DNA from: Gari tellinella
Lineage: Eukaryota > Mollusca > Bivalvia > Cardiida > Psammobiidae
Length of the DNA: 64,000 nucleotides
Assembly (NCBI GenBank): GCA_922989275.2
Contig: OV277857.1
Location: 9,672,001 to 9,736,000 of the forward strand
Direction: 5' to 3'
Under the pieces are notes generated by a model. It ran no database searches. It was not told the DNA's origin and was given only the letters and a program-made list of their open reading frames with translations. A program made the position numbers and the translations under genes. This document shows, in pieces, positions 11,346 to 22,189 of the stretch. The first letter of the stretch is position 1. Each line of letters starts with the position of its first letter.

Positions 11346-12095
11346 TGAATTAAATATTCCTTTGATATAAATTCAGACAGTTTGGATCCCGATCACAATG
11401 TTGAATGACTCGGCGTCGCAACTGTTTGATAACTATTAGAAAACATTTTGCACGTGAATTCCTACGCAATCAGTTTGAATTTTGATTAGACGCCGTGTAG
11501 ATCGGCACTGCATCAGGATCCAAACTGTTTAACACCTTAGAGAACATTCAATTATTTTGCATTATAGTTTTAAAAAAGCGATTTGGATGAAGATGAGACG
11601 CCGAGTAGCTCGCCATCTGATCAAGATCTAAACAAGTTTACATTTTATAAAGAAATATTCCTTTTATATACCGGTAAATTCAGACTGTTTGGATCCCGAT
11701 CACAATGTTGAGTGCCTCGGCGTCGTAACTGTTTGATATCTATTAGAATTTATTTTCACATGAATTCCTACGCAATCAGTTTGGATTTTGATCAGACGCC
11801 GTGTAGATCGGCACTGCATCAGGATCCAAACTGTTTAAACTTTTGGAATACATTCAATTATTTTTTATTATAGTTTTACAAAAGCGATTTGGATGAAGAT
11901 GAGACGCCGAGTAGCTCGCCATCTGATCAAGATCTAAACAGATTTACATTTTATGAAGAAATATTCCTTTGGTATAAATTCAGACAGTTTGGATCCCGAT
12001 CACAATGTTGAGTGTCTCGGCGTCGTAACTGTTTGATATATATTAGTGTTTTTTTCTCACGTGAATTCCTACGCAATCAGTTTGAATTTTGATAA
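11346..12095 (+). repeat. Tandem array, ~303-bp unit, 2.5 copies
   Basis: The anchor AAATATTCCTTT recurs at 11352, 11653 and 11959 (periods 301 and 306). Each unit contains CAGACAGTTTGGATCCCGATCACAATGTTGA, an ACTCGGCGTCG...AACTGTTTGAT segment, a CACGTGAATTCCTACGCAATCAGTTTG box and a hairpin core 1 variant (GCCGTGTAGATCGGCACTGCATCAGGATCC). The last unit is cut at about 12095. Confidence 0.85.
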
Positions 12096-13039
12096 TCCGA
12101 GTTGCGAGATGGGACAGTAAAGAATTGTCACAGACCTGCAGATGTGATTTGTTTGATTGGTTAATTAGTTGTTTGATATTTCTGTCTACCGCCTAGGATT
12201 ATGCTTACTTTTGATGAGCCGAAGCTTTTATACCCGAGCCGAAACTTTATTACCCCCGCATCCGGTGTGTGACGCAACGGTCAAGCGGCATCCCCCTGTG
12301 ATATTTTTGTAGATAGCATGCATGTGGAGCGTGCTCTATGGAATTCCGCGATTCCATTGGTTAACTATATTTAGATGTTGACCTCAGGAACAGTTAGAAA
12401 CTTTCGTGTGATAACTTATCTGCATATTTCATAAGTTGACATAGATCATACTTTCCGAAAAGTGACGAGTAGTGCGTGCAGTATCATATGCACGTCTTAC
12501 GGAGATCACCGATCAACAATAGGTCACACCTTATGACCTAAGCCTCTTTTTATGCAATTCATTGTGTAGCAACCCTATAATTAGATTTGGGATTTCGGAA
12601 GATATTTGAACACACTTTAAATGTGTAGACACCCGGACAGTAAAATTTCAGTAGAAGAATGAGATTTTAGCCGCTAAATAGAGGACTCACTCTAACCCGC
12701 TCTCATCAGGTAATTGATAACCCGCAGAAAGCCGCGCTTATCAGGGAATAGATAAAGTCGCGCTTTTACGGGCTCATAAGATGTTTATGATTAATATTTA
12801 CGGAAATATTAACAAATAAGACTAAATATATCGGAGAAACTTTTTTCGAAAGTCACAGGGCTTCGATGCCTTTATTCACACACAGTATGCAAATATTATC
12901 AAGAGTATCCGTGCCCGATTCCGGTGTCCTATGATATTTGCCTGATATACGCTACCTCAAGTATGGCTGGATTAAGCACTAATAGCTCGAAATTTTGATG
13001 GTTCTGCTATGCACTCATTGTCACCAAGACACCCAATCG
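12096..13039. other. Unassigned sequence
   Basis: No gene or clear repeat is recognised. Mixed composition, with a few CpG-bearing patches. Confidence 0.4.
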
Positions 13040-13415
13040 TCATTTCATTTGTTCTTCAGCAAGTATTAACCACCTTTGTAGGCATTTATACACAAGTATT
13101 GCAGTCGCAAATTCGTCCGGCGAATGCGCTTTCTCTTCGCCCGACCCGTCGTAGTCTCTGTCTTCTAATATTACATTCTCTGATAATTTAGGATCGAAAT
13201 CGTAACACTGAAGTTCTAAAGTGTTTTTACCTTCCTCCACATGCCCAATTTTTCTCAGTATTTCCGTTTATTAACGTTATCGATGTAAATTCCGCGCACT
13301 CTACGGCATTCCCGGTTAGACTCGCTATAACCGGAAGGTCGCGGAAGGCCTTAGTTACGTCACACAGGTAAACAAAATGGCGGCCCCCATGGTCGCTTGC
13401 ACAGTCATATATCAC
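13040..13415 (-). other. Possible small coding segment (two overlapping frames)
   Basis: Two minus-strand frames (13227-13415 and 13040-13240) join near 13230 with a shift. The second gives an acidic peptide containing LELQCYDFDPKLSENVILED and DYDGSGEEKAHSPDEFATAI, unlike the surrounding AT-rich noise. An AAG|GTAAAA at the junction could be a splice donor. I recognise no domain. AAAATGGCGGCC, a YY1-like promoter motif, lies at about 13373. This may be an exon, a transposon remnant or chance. Confidence 0.2.
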
Positions 13416-13736
13416 AAAGTTTAAACGGCTCTAACTACTTCATTTTTTATTATTTTTCAAAATTTCAAAGGCAGAAGGCGATTTTTTTTCAATATCTTTC
13501 ATTTAAAAGATATTTATCACCAGCTGTCCGTTTTCCTTTAAAGAAGTGGGTTATAGTAAAATATATCATGCCCAAACAAGTTTATTGTTTACCGCATGTT
13601 TCTATTGATGTATACAGCCTTATCTGGGTCACATGTTATACTATCTACCTGTAAAATCCTCCCCGGCCATTGGCGAATATTGACACGTTTTGAAAACAGT
13701 GTAGGCACAGGCCTGATCTTCCTGAACAGCAACAGC

Positions 13737-13947
13737 TACAGTGGAGAATCTGTTATTCTTTCCCAATAAACGCGTTTACGCTAAAACTATTATATCCAGT
13801 GCGTCTGATCAGGCTTCAAACTGTTTGCCACCAAGATAAACAAGAATTATCAGAATTGTCCAAAAGTTGTTCTTTTCTACGTTTTAGTGCTTTGCGTTTG
13901 CGTACGTTTTCGTTTAAACGGGAAAGAATAACAGATTCTCCACTGTA
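13737..13947 (+). mobile_element. Family A MITE with internal deletion
   Basis: Both ends are intact (TACAGTGGAGAATCTG ... CAGATTCTCCACTGTA), but the length is 211 rather than 250 bp. One whole arm of the central hairpin is gone: CTATTATATCCAGTGCGTCTGATCAGGC joins the left flank directly to the right arm. Confidence 0.85.
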
Positions 13948-14065
13948 ACTCTTTCTCTGCCAAGTTTCATCGTCTGCTTTAATCCTATTAGCTCCATAAT
14001 ATCGTCTGCAATAACTTTAAAGTCAGCTTTAGGGGTGCCTTGACTGAAGACATACCGATACGAGT

Positions 14066-14113
14066 GTCAAACAGCGTTACGCGGCGTCTGATCAGGATCA
14101 TAACTGTTTGCAA
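14066..14113. repeat. Truncated hairpin core 1
   Basis: GAGTGTCAAACAG is joined directly to CGTTACGCGGCGTCTGATCAGGATC...AACTGTTTGC, so most of one arm is missing. Confidence 0.6.
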
Positions 14114-14285
14114 AGTCGCCTTTTGGCGTCATTGGCAGTGAACGAGTTAACAACTACTCGATCTCGTTTATGTCAAACTAATACTCAATTTGATCAGTTG
14201 AACTTCAATGAGTCGAGACCCCTTTAGTCGTACGCATCCGTATTTCAAACCACGTTTCAACTTTGAAATACGGATAAGAACGGCG

Positions 14286-14392
14286 TCATATCAAAATTTC
14301 ATCCCGTGAGAATTTCACCCCGGGTGAAATTTTGATATCAAATATTCACCCCGAGTGAAAATTTAATAGCGAAAATTTCACCCCGAGGGAAG
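14286..14392. repeat. Cluster of TTTCACCCCGGGTGAAA-like palindromes
   Basis: Four copies of a TTCACCCCG box alternate orientation over about 100 bp (AATTTCACCCCGGGTGAAATTTTG, then TTCACCCCGAGTGAAAATTT, then AATTTCACCCCGAGG). Confidence 0.65.
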
Positions 14393-14399
14393 CTTAAAG

Positions 14400-14888
14400 A
14401 ATACTTGAAAACTCTACACCTAATTGAAAATAATTATAGTTTTATAGATCAAATGACATAAATGTTTGATGGTTGCGTGTTGACGAGGGAGGGATGAACT
14501 TTTAACGCCATCAAATGTTCACCCTCCTCTCAAATTGAAATCATTTGCAGGGCATACTGACCTAGGGATATGAATAAACTCATCATCAAAACTAAACAAC
14601 TTTATTTAATTGAAAATAGTTGATGTGTATATCAAATGACTGGGGTCAATGATTGGGTGTTGACGAGGGAGGGGGGGATTTTTACTCCATCAAAAGTTCA
14701 CCCCCTCTCCCAACTGATGCCCCTTAAATCAAAGTACATGTATCTATGATACATAAATACAAAATAATATCTAAACAGTTATTAAAGAACACAAGTGACC
14801 AATATTTTGCATTAGGGAGAAGTGTTGCCAAACTTTGAGGTAGGGAAGGGGTGAACTATTTATGAGGGGGGGGGGGGGGGGGGGGGGG
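14400..14888. repeat. Two diverged ~170-bp repeats and a 23-G run
   Basis: AATTGAAAATA...ATCAAATGAC...GTGTTGACGAGGGAGGG...CATCAAA(T/A)GTTCACCC occurs twice (about 14420-14535 and 14600-14715). An uninterrupted run of 23 Gs lies at 14866-14888. Confidence 0.6.
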
Positions 14889-15104
14889 TATTTGATCTGA
14901 AACCGGCTTTAGTGATTTAGAAATATCAAGGTTCGACTTGCCTTATGATGTATTCAAGCTTTTCAGTGATATGTTTCTAGTGATTCATGTCCTCCATAGC
15001 TTTCAGTAGTCTTTCTGGCAGATAGTTTCGATGAAAGTTAAGCATCATCATTTAGAAAAGGACGGTCTTAATTTCATTAAGCTTAAAATGTTCTTTGTCT
15101 CTGT

Positions 15105-15290
15105 GTGTCTGCCTTTCTGTCTCTTTCTCTTACTGTCTGCCTCCGTCACTGTGCCTGTCTCAGTACGCCTACCCCCTCTCTCTTTATCTCTATATACATA
15201 CATGTATCTGCATGTTTTTCTGTCTGTATATATGCATGCATATGTGTCTGTCTGTCTGTTTCGCTCTCGGTCTAACAGTCCGTCTTTCTG
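15105..15290 (+). repeat. Pyrimidine-rich TCTG/TCTC simple repeat
   Basis: Imperfect CTGTCTG and TCTCTTT runs, ending in TCTGTCTGTCTGTTTC. Two overlapping open frames here are products of low complexity. Confidence 0.75.
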
Positions 15291-15295
15291 TTTTT

Positions 15296-17545
15296 AGCTC
15301 ACCTGGCACGAAGTGCCAAGGTGAGCTATTGTGATCGCCCTGTGTCCGTCGTCCGTCGTCGTCAGTCCGTCCGTCAGTCCGTCGTCAAACTTTTTCGTTA
15401 AAGATCTTCTTCTTGGAAACCACTGGGCCAATTTCTTCAAAACTTCATAGGATTGTTCCTTGTAGGGTACTCTCTCAGATTTCTTCAAATATAGGTCATC
15501 CAATTGAAATTGTGGTTGCCATGGCAACCAATTGAAAAAAACTTTAAAACTCTTCTTGTCAAAAACTACCGGTCCGAATTGAAAATTATTTTACCTAAAT
15601 GTGCCATTGGTGACCCTCTATCAGATTTCTTAAAATAATTTTCCTATCTAAAAAAAACATGGCCGCTATTGGGTGGGGGAGATTTTCCTTATATGGCTAT
15701 ATAGTGAAAACTTTAAAAATCTTCTAGTCTGAAACCGCTGGTTCGATTTGAAAGTAATTTCACACAAATGATCCATGGGTGACCCTCTACCAGATTTCTT
15801 AAAATAATTTTGATATCTAAAAAAACATGGCCGCCAGTGGGTGGGGCACTTTACCTTATGTTACTTAGTATAGTAAAAACTTTAAAAATCTTCTTGTCTG
15901 AAACCGCTGGTCCGATTTGAAAGTAACTTTACAGAAATGATCCATTGGTGACCCTCTACCAGATTTTTAAAAATAATTTTGATATCTAAAAAAAAAATGG
16001 CCGCCAGTGGGTGGAGCACATTTTCCTTATGTTACTGTATAGTAAAATTTTTAAAAATCTTCTTCTGTGAAACTACTGGTCCAAATTGGAAATAATTTTA
16101 CACAAATGATCCATTTATGACTCTCTACCAGATTTCTTAAAATCATTTTGTTATCTTTAAAATCATGGCCGCCAGTGGGTGGGGCAAGTTTTCCTTATAT
16201 TTCTGTATAGAAAATCTTTAAAAATCTTTTTCTCTGAAATTATTGGTCTGATTTAAGAATATTTTTACACAAAAAATGATTCATGGGTGACCCTTTGCCA
16301 GTTTTCTTCAAATAATCTTCCTAGCTCAAACCACAGGTACTTGACACATACTTTATTATCTATTAACCCCCCCCCCCCCCCCCCCCCCCTTTAAAAAAAA
16401 AAAAATTTTTTTTTTTTTTTACTATACTTCTATTATAGATACAAGGTAAACAGCGCAATTCGACACCTAGTCTTTACTATCCACTTTTACTGATGCTAAA
16501 ATAGACTCGATCGCCGATATTCTCTTGTGGTATCCTCGGGAAAGGATTAATTTATCAATATCTACTTTTTATTTCATCAAATTCCGTCAAATAACGCCAC
16601 AGTACGTGAATTATAACGAAAATAAGCATAAAAAAGTTTTCTGTCGTTCTCTTGGTACAGAATTGTACATAGCAACGAATGTACATGTAGGGGTGATCTG
16701 TTATTTGTCCACAATAAACGGCCTATGCCACTGGAACTTTCACCAAATATTATAAATCATCTTTAAATGAAATATTATCAGTTTTATATAATTTACATAG
16801 AATGCAAAATTAAAAGAAACTTTACCTGTTTAATTTTGACCAATGAGATCGCTCCGTTCATTCAATTCATTCCGGTATTCAAAATGGCATTCACAATGAA
16901 ATGAGTCTTTCACTTGTCAATTTCATGCCAAATTACATGTATATTTCATATAGCTGATAGTGAAGAGGGTCATGTTCCGACACAAACGCGTTTGCTCTAA
17001 TGAAATTAGGTGAAAGTTCCAGCCGTAAAGGCCGTTAAATGTGCAAACCGACTAGATTACCCCTTATTTTGGGCAATAAATTCTGTACCAAGAGAACGAC
17101 AGAAAACTTTTTTATGCTTATTTTCGTTATAATTCACGTACTGTGGCGTTATTTGACGGAATTTGATGAAATAAAAAGTAGATATTGATAAATTAATCCT
17201 TTCCCGAGGATACCACAAGAGAATATCGGCGATCGAGTCTATTTTAGCATCAGTAAAAGTGGATAGTAAAGACTAGGTGTCGAATTGCGCTGTTTACCTT
17301 GTATCTATAATAGAAGTATAATAAAAAAAAAATTTTTTTTTTTTTTTTTTTTAAAAAAAAGGGGGGGGGGTTAATAGATAATAAAGTATGTGTCAAGTAC
17401 CTGTGGCTCAAACATGGCCGCCAGAGGGTGGGGATGAATTTACCAATGATGGCTTATAGTGAAAACTTTACCATTACCTGTGCATTACCATGACCGTAAC
17501 CATGGGTACCAGGTGAGCGATTTAGGGCCGCATGCGGCTCTTGTT
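15296..17545 (+). repeat. AGCTCACCTGG...GGTGAGC repeat element, interrupted
   Basis: It opens AGCTCACCTGGCACGAAGTGCCAAGGTGAGC followed by GTCCGTCGTCCGTCGTC. It ends CAGGTGAGCGATTTAGGGCCGCATGCGGCTCTTG. Units of about 165-170 bp recur inside, anchored on GACCCTCTACCAGATTTCTT and AACATGGCCGCCAGTGGGTG (near 15612, 15780, 15948 and 16112). The fifth unit is split by the foldback element 16332-17405; its second half resumes at 17406. The minus-strand frame at 15294-15527 is a by-product of the repeat, not a gene. Confidence 0.8.
16332..17405. mobile_element. 1,074-bp foldback element with 8-bp target duplication
   Basis: It starts CACAGGTACTTGACACATAC and ends with the exact complement. The arms are about 400 bp each (16332-~16748 and ~17004-17405) around a 255-bp loop. 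Inside the ends lie poly-C then poly-A/T on the left, and the mirror image on the right. GCTCAAAC occurs on both sides (16324-16331 and 17406-17413), an exact 8-bp duplication. The host repeat has parallel units without the insertion, which confirms the boundaries. No transposase is visible, so it is non-autonomous. The 8-bp duplication and CA-type ends suggest hAT (inference). Confidence 0.85.
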
Positions 17546-17632
17546 ATACTTCGGGCGACAGGATAAAAGAATGGAATGAACACAGTCTATACTTGTTATA
17601 TCGGATGGAACGTCTTTTATACTGATTCTATA

Positions 17633-17841
17633 TACAGTAAAACCTCGCTATTACGACCACTAAAACGAAGGCTATTTGATTGATTAATAGACAGGTGACA
17701 GCTTAAAGCAAGGTGGCAGTGAAGCAGAAAGCTTCTGTAGGAGCTTTCTGTTTCACTGTCACCTTGCTTTAAACGGTCACCTATCGTAAACACCCTAATA
17801 AAAACATAATTTAGTGGTCGTAATAGAGAGGTTTTACTGTA
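17633..17841. mobile_element. 209-bp palindromic MITE, family C
   Basis: The ends are TACAGTAAAACCTCGCTATTACGACCAC and GTGGTCGTAATAGAGAGGTTTTACTGTA. The centre is a hairpin of CTTAAAGCAAGGTGGCAGTGAA around AGAAAGCTTCTGTAGGAGCTTTCT. TA at each end fits a TA target. Confidence 0.9.
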
Positions 17842-17964
17842 GTAGAGAGCTGACTTAATGTCTAATCATGTTTGTCCCACACATACACTTTCTGATCATA
17901 ATTACCTCTTTATGTTGTCACAATAGATTTTATTCCACAACTGGCAGTTTTCCCCCAATACGGC

Positions 17965-18065
17965 TGTTAACTATGGTGATGATGATAATCGTCATTATCA
18001 TCATCATGATCATAGTTATCATAACCACCATCATCATCAACACCCATCATCAACAACAACAACAA
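17965..18065 (+). repeat. ATC/ATG trinucleotide-rich tract
   Basis: Imperfect GATGATGATAATCGTCATTATCATCATCATGATCATAG followed by CAACAACAACAACAAA. Simple-sequence DNA. Confidence 0.7.
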
Positions 18066-18130
18066 AAACAAACCATTTCTGTCTCCACTTATTAACCATT
18101 TCACTCTCAGTGACTCTTTAAAAGCGCGTT

Positions 18131-18199
18131 TGCAAACAGTTTGGGCCCGGATCAGACGTCGCGTAACGCGGCGTCTGATCAGGATCCAAACTGTTTGAC
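18131..18199. repeat. Solo hairpin core 1
   Basis: TGCAAACAGTTTGGGCCCGGATCAGACGTCGCG and its complement, with a one-base mismatch in the tip. No outer MITE ends. Confidence 0.75.
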
Positions 18200-18342
18200 A
18201 ATCCTACCGATATGTTTTAAGTCATATTACATTGACTCTAACTTTCAAACGGTTTTGCAAACTATAAAATTGAAGCTGACGACAATGTAACGGCGAAGGG
18301 GTTCACATCCTTCGAAAACATTGCTCATAAAGGGGTTAACAT

Positions 18343-18592
18343 TACAGTGGAGAATCTGTTATTCTTTCCCAATAAACGCGTTTACGCTAAAACTATTATT
18401 TGCAGTGCAAACAGTTTGGAGCCAGATCAGACGCCGGGTAACCCGGCGTCTGATCAGGCTCCAAACTTTTTGCCACCAAGATAAACAAGAATTATCAGAA
18501 TTGTCCAAAAGTTGTTCTTTTCTACGTTTTAGTGCTTTGCGTTTGCGTACGTTTGCGTTTAAGCGGGAAAGAATAACAGATTCTCCACTGTA
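18343..18592 (+). mobile_element. 250-bp palindromic MITE, family A
   Basis: A complete copy with TACAGTGGAGAATCTG and CAGATTCTCCACTGTA ends and a GACGCCGGGTAACCCGGCGTC tip. Very similar to the copies at 20390 and 22763. Confidence 0.9.
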
Positions 18593-18856
18593 GCTTACAC
18601 CTTTCCCTCACATGGGACTTTCACTGTTTTCAACTTTTGATCAAGATATGGATTGAAGCAGTATGTTCAAACGATGTAGCCTTTATATAATTTTTGTTTT
18701 CAACGCGATATATTGTTTAACCATTTACTCCATATAAACGCATTTTTACGCCTTTAATTTATTTCTCCACTGAATAAAATTGTTCCATTTTATACGGTCA
18801 TGAAAGTTCACCATAAGAACTATTTTATTTGATCGAACAGAGTGTAGCTAAAGTAC

Positions 18857-19595
18857 AACAGGGCCTTCATGTTTTGTGGTTTGATTCTAACAGGGCCTTC
18901 ATGTTTTGTGGTTTGATTCTAACAGGGCCTTCATGTTTTGTGGTTTGATTCTAACAGGGCCTTCATGTTTTGTGGTTTGATTCTAACAGGGCCTTCATGT
19001 TTTGTGGTTTGATTCTAACAGGGCCTTCATGTTTTGTGGTTTGATTCTAACAGGGCCTTCATGTTTTGTGTTTTGATTCTAACAGGGCCTTCATGTTTTG
19101 TGTTTTGATTCTAACAGGGCCTTCGTGTTTTGTGTTTTGATTCTAACAGGGCCCTTCATGTTTTGTGGTTTGATTCTAACAGGGCCTTCATGTTTTGTGT
19201 TTTGATTCTAACAGGGCCTTCGTGTTTTGTGGTTTGATTCTAACAGGGCCCTTCATGTTTTGTGTTTTGATTCTAACAGGGCCTTCGTGTTTTGTGTTTT
19301 GATTCTAACAGGGCCTTCATGTTTTGTGGTTTGATTCTAACAGGGCCTTCATGTTTTGTGGTTTGATTCTAACAGGGCTTTCATGTTTTGTGGTTTGATT
19401 CTAACAGGGCCTTCATGTTTTGTGGTTTGATTCTAACAGGGCCTTCATGTTTTGTGGTTTGATTCTAACAGGGCCTTCATGTTTTGTGTTTTGATTCTAA
19501 CAGGGCCTTCGTGTTTTGTGTTTTGATTCTAACAGGGCCCTTCATGTTTTGTGTTTTGATTCTAACAGGGCCTTCATGTTTTGTGTTTTGATTCT
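18857..19595 (+). repeat. 32-bp minisatellite, 23 copies
   Basis: The unit is AACAGGGCCTTCATGTTTTG followed by TGGTTTGATTCT. Variant positions are GG/GT before TTTGATTCT, A/G in CTTC(A/G)TG, and an extra C making 33-bp units. The order of variants in units 6-10 (plain, T, T, G+T, extra C) is echoed in units 19-22. The flanks carry no related sequence. Since 32 is not a multiple of 3, and stops appear in each frame, it is not coding. Confidence 0.95.
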
Positions 19596-20101
19596 GTCAT
19601 CTTTTTCTTTCTTGATTGATTGGTTGATTAATTCACTGACAACTTGATTGAGTGAATGGCTGAGTGTTTGTTTGAAACACTTATTCATTCATTCGGTCAC
19701 TCATTCAGTCACTCATATTCGTTCATGATACATTAACATGTATTATACGCATTTTGTGCTTGGGAATGTGTGTAATTGTATTACAAACTTGTTATACATG
19801 TCTTTAAATAAAATTGCTATTTAATATCCTAATACTTTTCATTTTTACATTATTATAAATGGAAATTTCCGGCTTTCCCAGTATATTTTGCTAACTTAAA
19901 CATTCTGTTAATTATACCCGTATCTCTCCCGGAATCTAATAGTAAACAATCTTCGCAAATTTAGCTGAAATTGAAATTGAAATTAAATAAGGCTGAAAGT
20001 ACTTTAAACCTACTTTAAGTAGTCACATGTCTCAGACTGGGTACGTTGGATAACGGGTTAAAATCTAGATACAATGTCGAAGATTACTTTGCTGGTCTCG
20101 T
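19596..20101. other. Unassigned sequence
   Basis: No gene is seen. A weak family D remnant (GGCTGAAAGTACTTTAAACCTACTTTAAG) lies at about 19990-20030. Confidence 0.4.
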
Positions 20102-20362
20102 TACATTGCTAATTTTTGTTCTTGTCCCTATCAACGCGTATGTGCATAAAATTGAGACCAAGTCCGATTACCATTGCAAACACTATGGAGCCAGATCAGA
20201 CGCCGAATAACCCGCCGTCTGATCAGGTACCATACTGTTTGCCACTCAGATTTTTAAAGAATCGTGACTAATTTCCAAATTTGTAATTTTCAACATTTTA
20301 TTGAATTGCGATTGCGTTTCGTTTGCGTTTAAACGGTAAAGAATGCCGTGTTGTCCACTGTA
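20102..20362 (+). mobile_element. Degenerate family A MITE
   Basis: The right end GTCCACTGTA and GCGTTTAAACGGTAAAGAAT are recognisable, as is the core GGAGCCAGATCAGACGCCGAATAACCCGCCGTCTGATCAGG. The left end is eroded and the stem has several mismatches, so it is older than its neighbour at 20390. Confidence 0.65.
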
Positions 20363-20389
20363 GTTCGTATTGATTTGAAACATCTTTGC

Positions 20390-20639
20390 TACAGTGGAGA
20401 ATGTGTTATTCTTTCCCAATAAACGCGTTTACGCTAAAACTATTATTTGCAGTGCAAACAGTTTGGAGCCAGATCAGACGCTGGGTAACCCGGCGTCTGA
20501 TCAGGCTCCAAACTGTTTGCCACCAAGATAAACAAGAATTATCAGAATTTTCCAAAAGTTGTTCTTTTCTACGTTTTAGTGCTTTGCGTTTGCGTACGTT
20601 TGCGTTTAAACGGGAAAGAATAACAGATTCTCCACTGTA
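20390..20639 (+). mobile_element. 250-bp palindromic MITE, family A
   Basis: A complete copy, TACAGTGGAGAATGTG to CAGATTCTCCACTGTA. One mismatch in the hairpin tip (GACGCTGGG against CCCGGCGTC). Confidence 0.9.
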
Positions 20640-21902
20640 TGTTGTCTTCTAAATGATAAAGATGTTATTAGGAATATGACAAATGACAGATTCTCCAACG
20701 ACCAACGACAAAACCAATTTGAGAACATGTCACATTGGGGAATGAGTAAATAGGACTTGGAATTGAGAGATACATGTATTGTATCACCCATATTGAACTA
20801 TGAGCGAACTGACTTCTCTAAGGAAGAACATCAGCTAAACATATTCAACCCTAGCGACGATTATACTCGCCGATAACAAACAGTTTACATGTGAAAAGTG
20901 TACATGGCCCATGGAAACAGTGTAGACCCTAATCAGAGGGCATATATGATCAGGATATGCACTGTTTGTCATTGTGCAATATAAAAAGGATATTTAATGA
21001 GTGGGGTTTCAGTATTGTCTTTATTTAACGAGCTGGATAAAATGCTCGCAGCATATCATTTTATCTAATACAGCACGAGTTTAATATTTTATTTATCACA
21101 TAAACAACAATGGTACATCAGCTATTGTTAGCCACGTTTTAACTTTGAAATAAGGGAATGTTCGACTTATTGAACTACAACCATATACCGGTATATCTGT
21201 AGATGTAAATATTCGACGCAAGCGACTTCGAATTATTGAGAAAAAATCTAAACCAGAGGCCTGGTTAGTGTATCACATCTGAGTACATGTATTAATAAAC
21301 ACGAACTGTATCGCAGTAAGTGACAGATGCCACCAAAGCGTTTACTGACATTGGCATTTTCAATAAATAACCCTTTCACTGCATTACCCAAGGTAAAGTA
21401 AGATCTAGTTTTTTTGCAAAAAGTTTGGACCCTGATCAAACGCCACGTAATGCTGCGTCTGATCAAGATCAAAACTAATTAACTTGACACTTATTTCAAT
21501 ATTTTTTTAGTCAAATACCTAAACTTTAAATTTGAGAAATGAAAGTAGACAATTGTTCAAAATGGATGACGTCAAGACATTAAAGGGGTAAAGATCAAAA
21601 TTTTGTCCCACGTGACCATGTGACACTGCGCCATCCCAAGAAGTATTCATATACAACATTTGGTTTCAAAACATGTCGTGGTATAGGAAATATGCTCAGA
21701 GCAAGTTTGTTTTCTACAATCGAAGTCAAATGGTATGGTCAAGGTAAGGGTAACCTGTGACTGTTAGGCGACATATTCTGGCTTCACTATTTGGCGAGGG
21801 AGAGGAAAAACTGCTCAGTACAAGCTTTTCTGCAGTTGAAGTCAACGGTAAGGCCATATACCGAAGCTCACCTCGGAAACGCCTGATATCTTTCGTTACA
21901 TG
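20640..21902. repeat. Unassigned sequence with core-1 fragments
   Basis: It contains a solo core-1 variant at about 20910-20971 (AAACAGTGTAGACCCTAATCAGAGGGC ... TGCACTGTTTG), a family F fragment near 21130-21165 (AGCCACGTTTTAACTTTGAAATA) and a degenerate core at 21411-21478. No gene is recognised. Confidence 0.5.
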
Positions 21903-22111
21903 TACAGTAGAACCTCTCTATTACGACCACTAAGTTGTGTCAAATATTAATCGTTTAAAACAGATGACTGCTTAAAGCAATGTGAAGGTGAAACAGAAAG
22001 CTCCTACAGGAGCTTTCTGTTTCACGTTCACACTGCTTTAAGCTGTCACCTGTCCTTTATACGGACAATTAGCCTTCTATTTAGTGGTCGTAATAGAGAG
22101 GTTCTACTGTA
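21903..22111. mobile_element. 209-bp palindromic MITE, family C
   Basis: The ends are TACAGTAGAACCTCTCTATTACGACCAC and GTGGTCGTAATAGAGAGGTTCTACTGTA. Tip GAAAGCTCCTACAGGAGCTTTC. The T-to-C change in the right end is matched by A-to-G in the left end (GTAGAACC/GGTTCTAC), so the termini remain paired. Confidence 0.9.
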
Positions 22112-22189
22112 TATACAAATTTCGTTATGTCAGGTCTATTTTACTATACGTAAACCCGTTCCTATAAAAGAAACATAGGCACACAGTGC

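Larger units (their letters stand above)
10349..13543. mobile_element. Possible 3.2-kb element with inverted ends
   Basis: TTAAAGGAAAACGGACAGCT at 10349-10368 recurs inverted at 13523-13543 (AGCTGTCCGTTTTCCTTTAA); about 24 of 26 bases pair. Inside each end, about 155-165 bp in, there is a GCCGCCAT-type motif in matching orientation (10506 and 13375). The interior has a GATCTAGATC-rich stretch at 10880-11240 and the tandem array at 11346-12095. No transposase is visible and no target duplication is clear, so the call rests on the ends only. Confidence 0.4.

Noticed and set aside
15294..15527. A 77-codon minus-strand frame at the start of the AGCTCACC repeat.
   Set aside because: It is encoded by the repeat itself, including GTCCGTCGTC simple sequence, and lacks any domain.
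18857..19595. CRISPR-like array.
   Set aside because: The repeats are contiguous with no spacers and this is eukaryotic DNA; it is a minisatellite.
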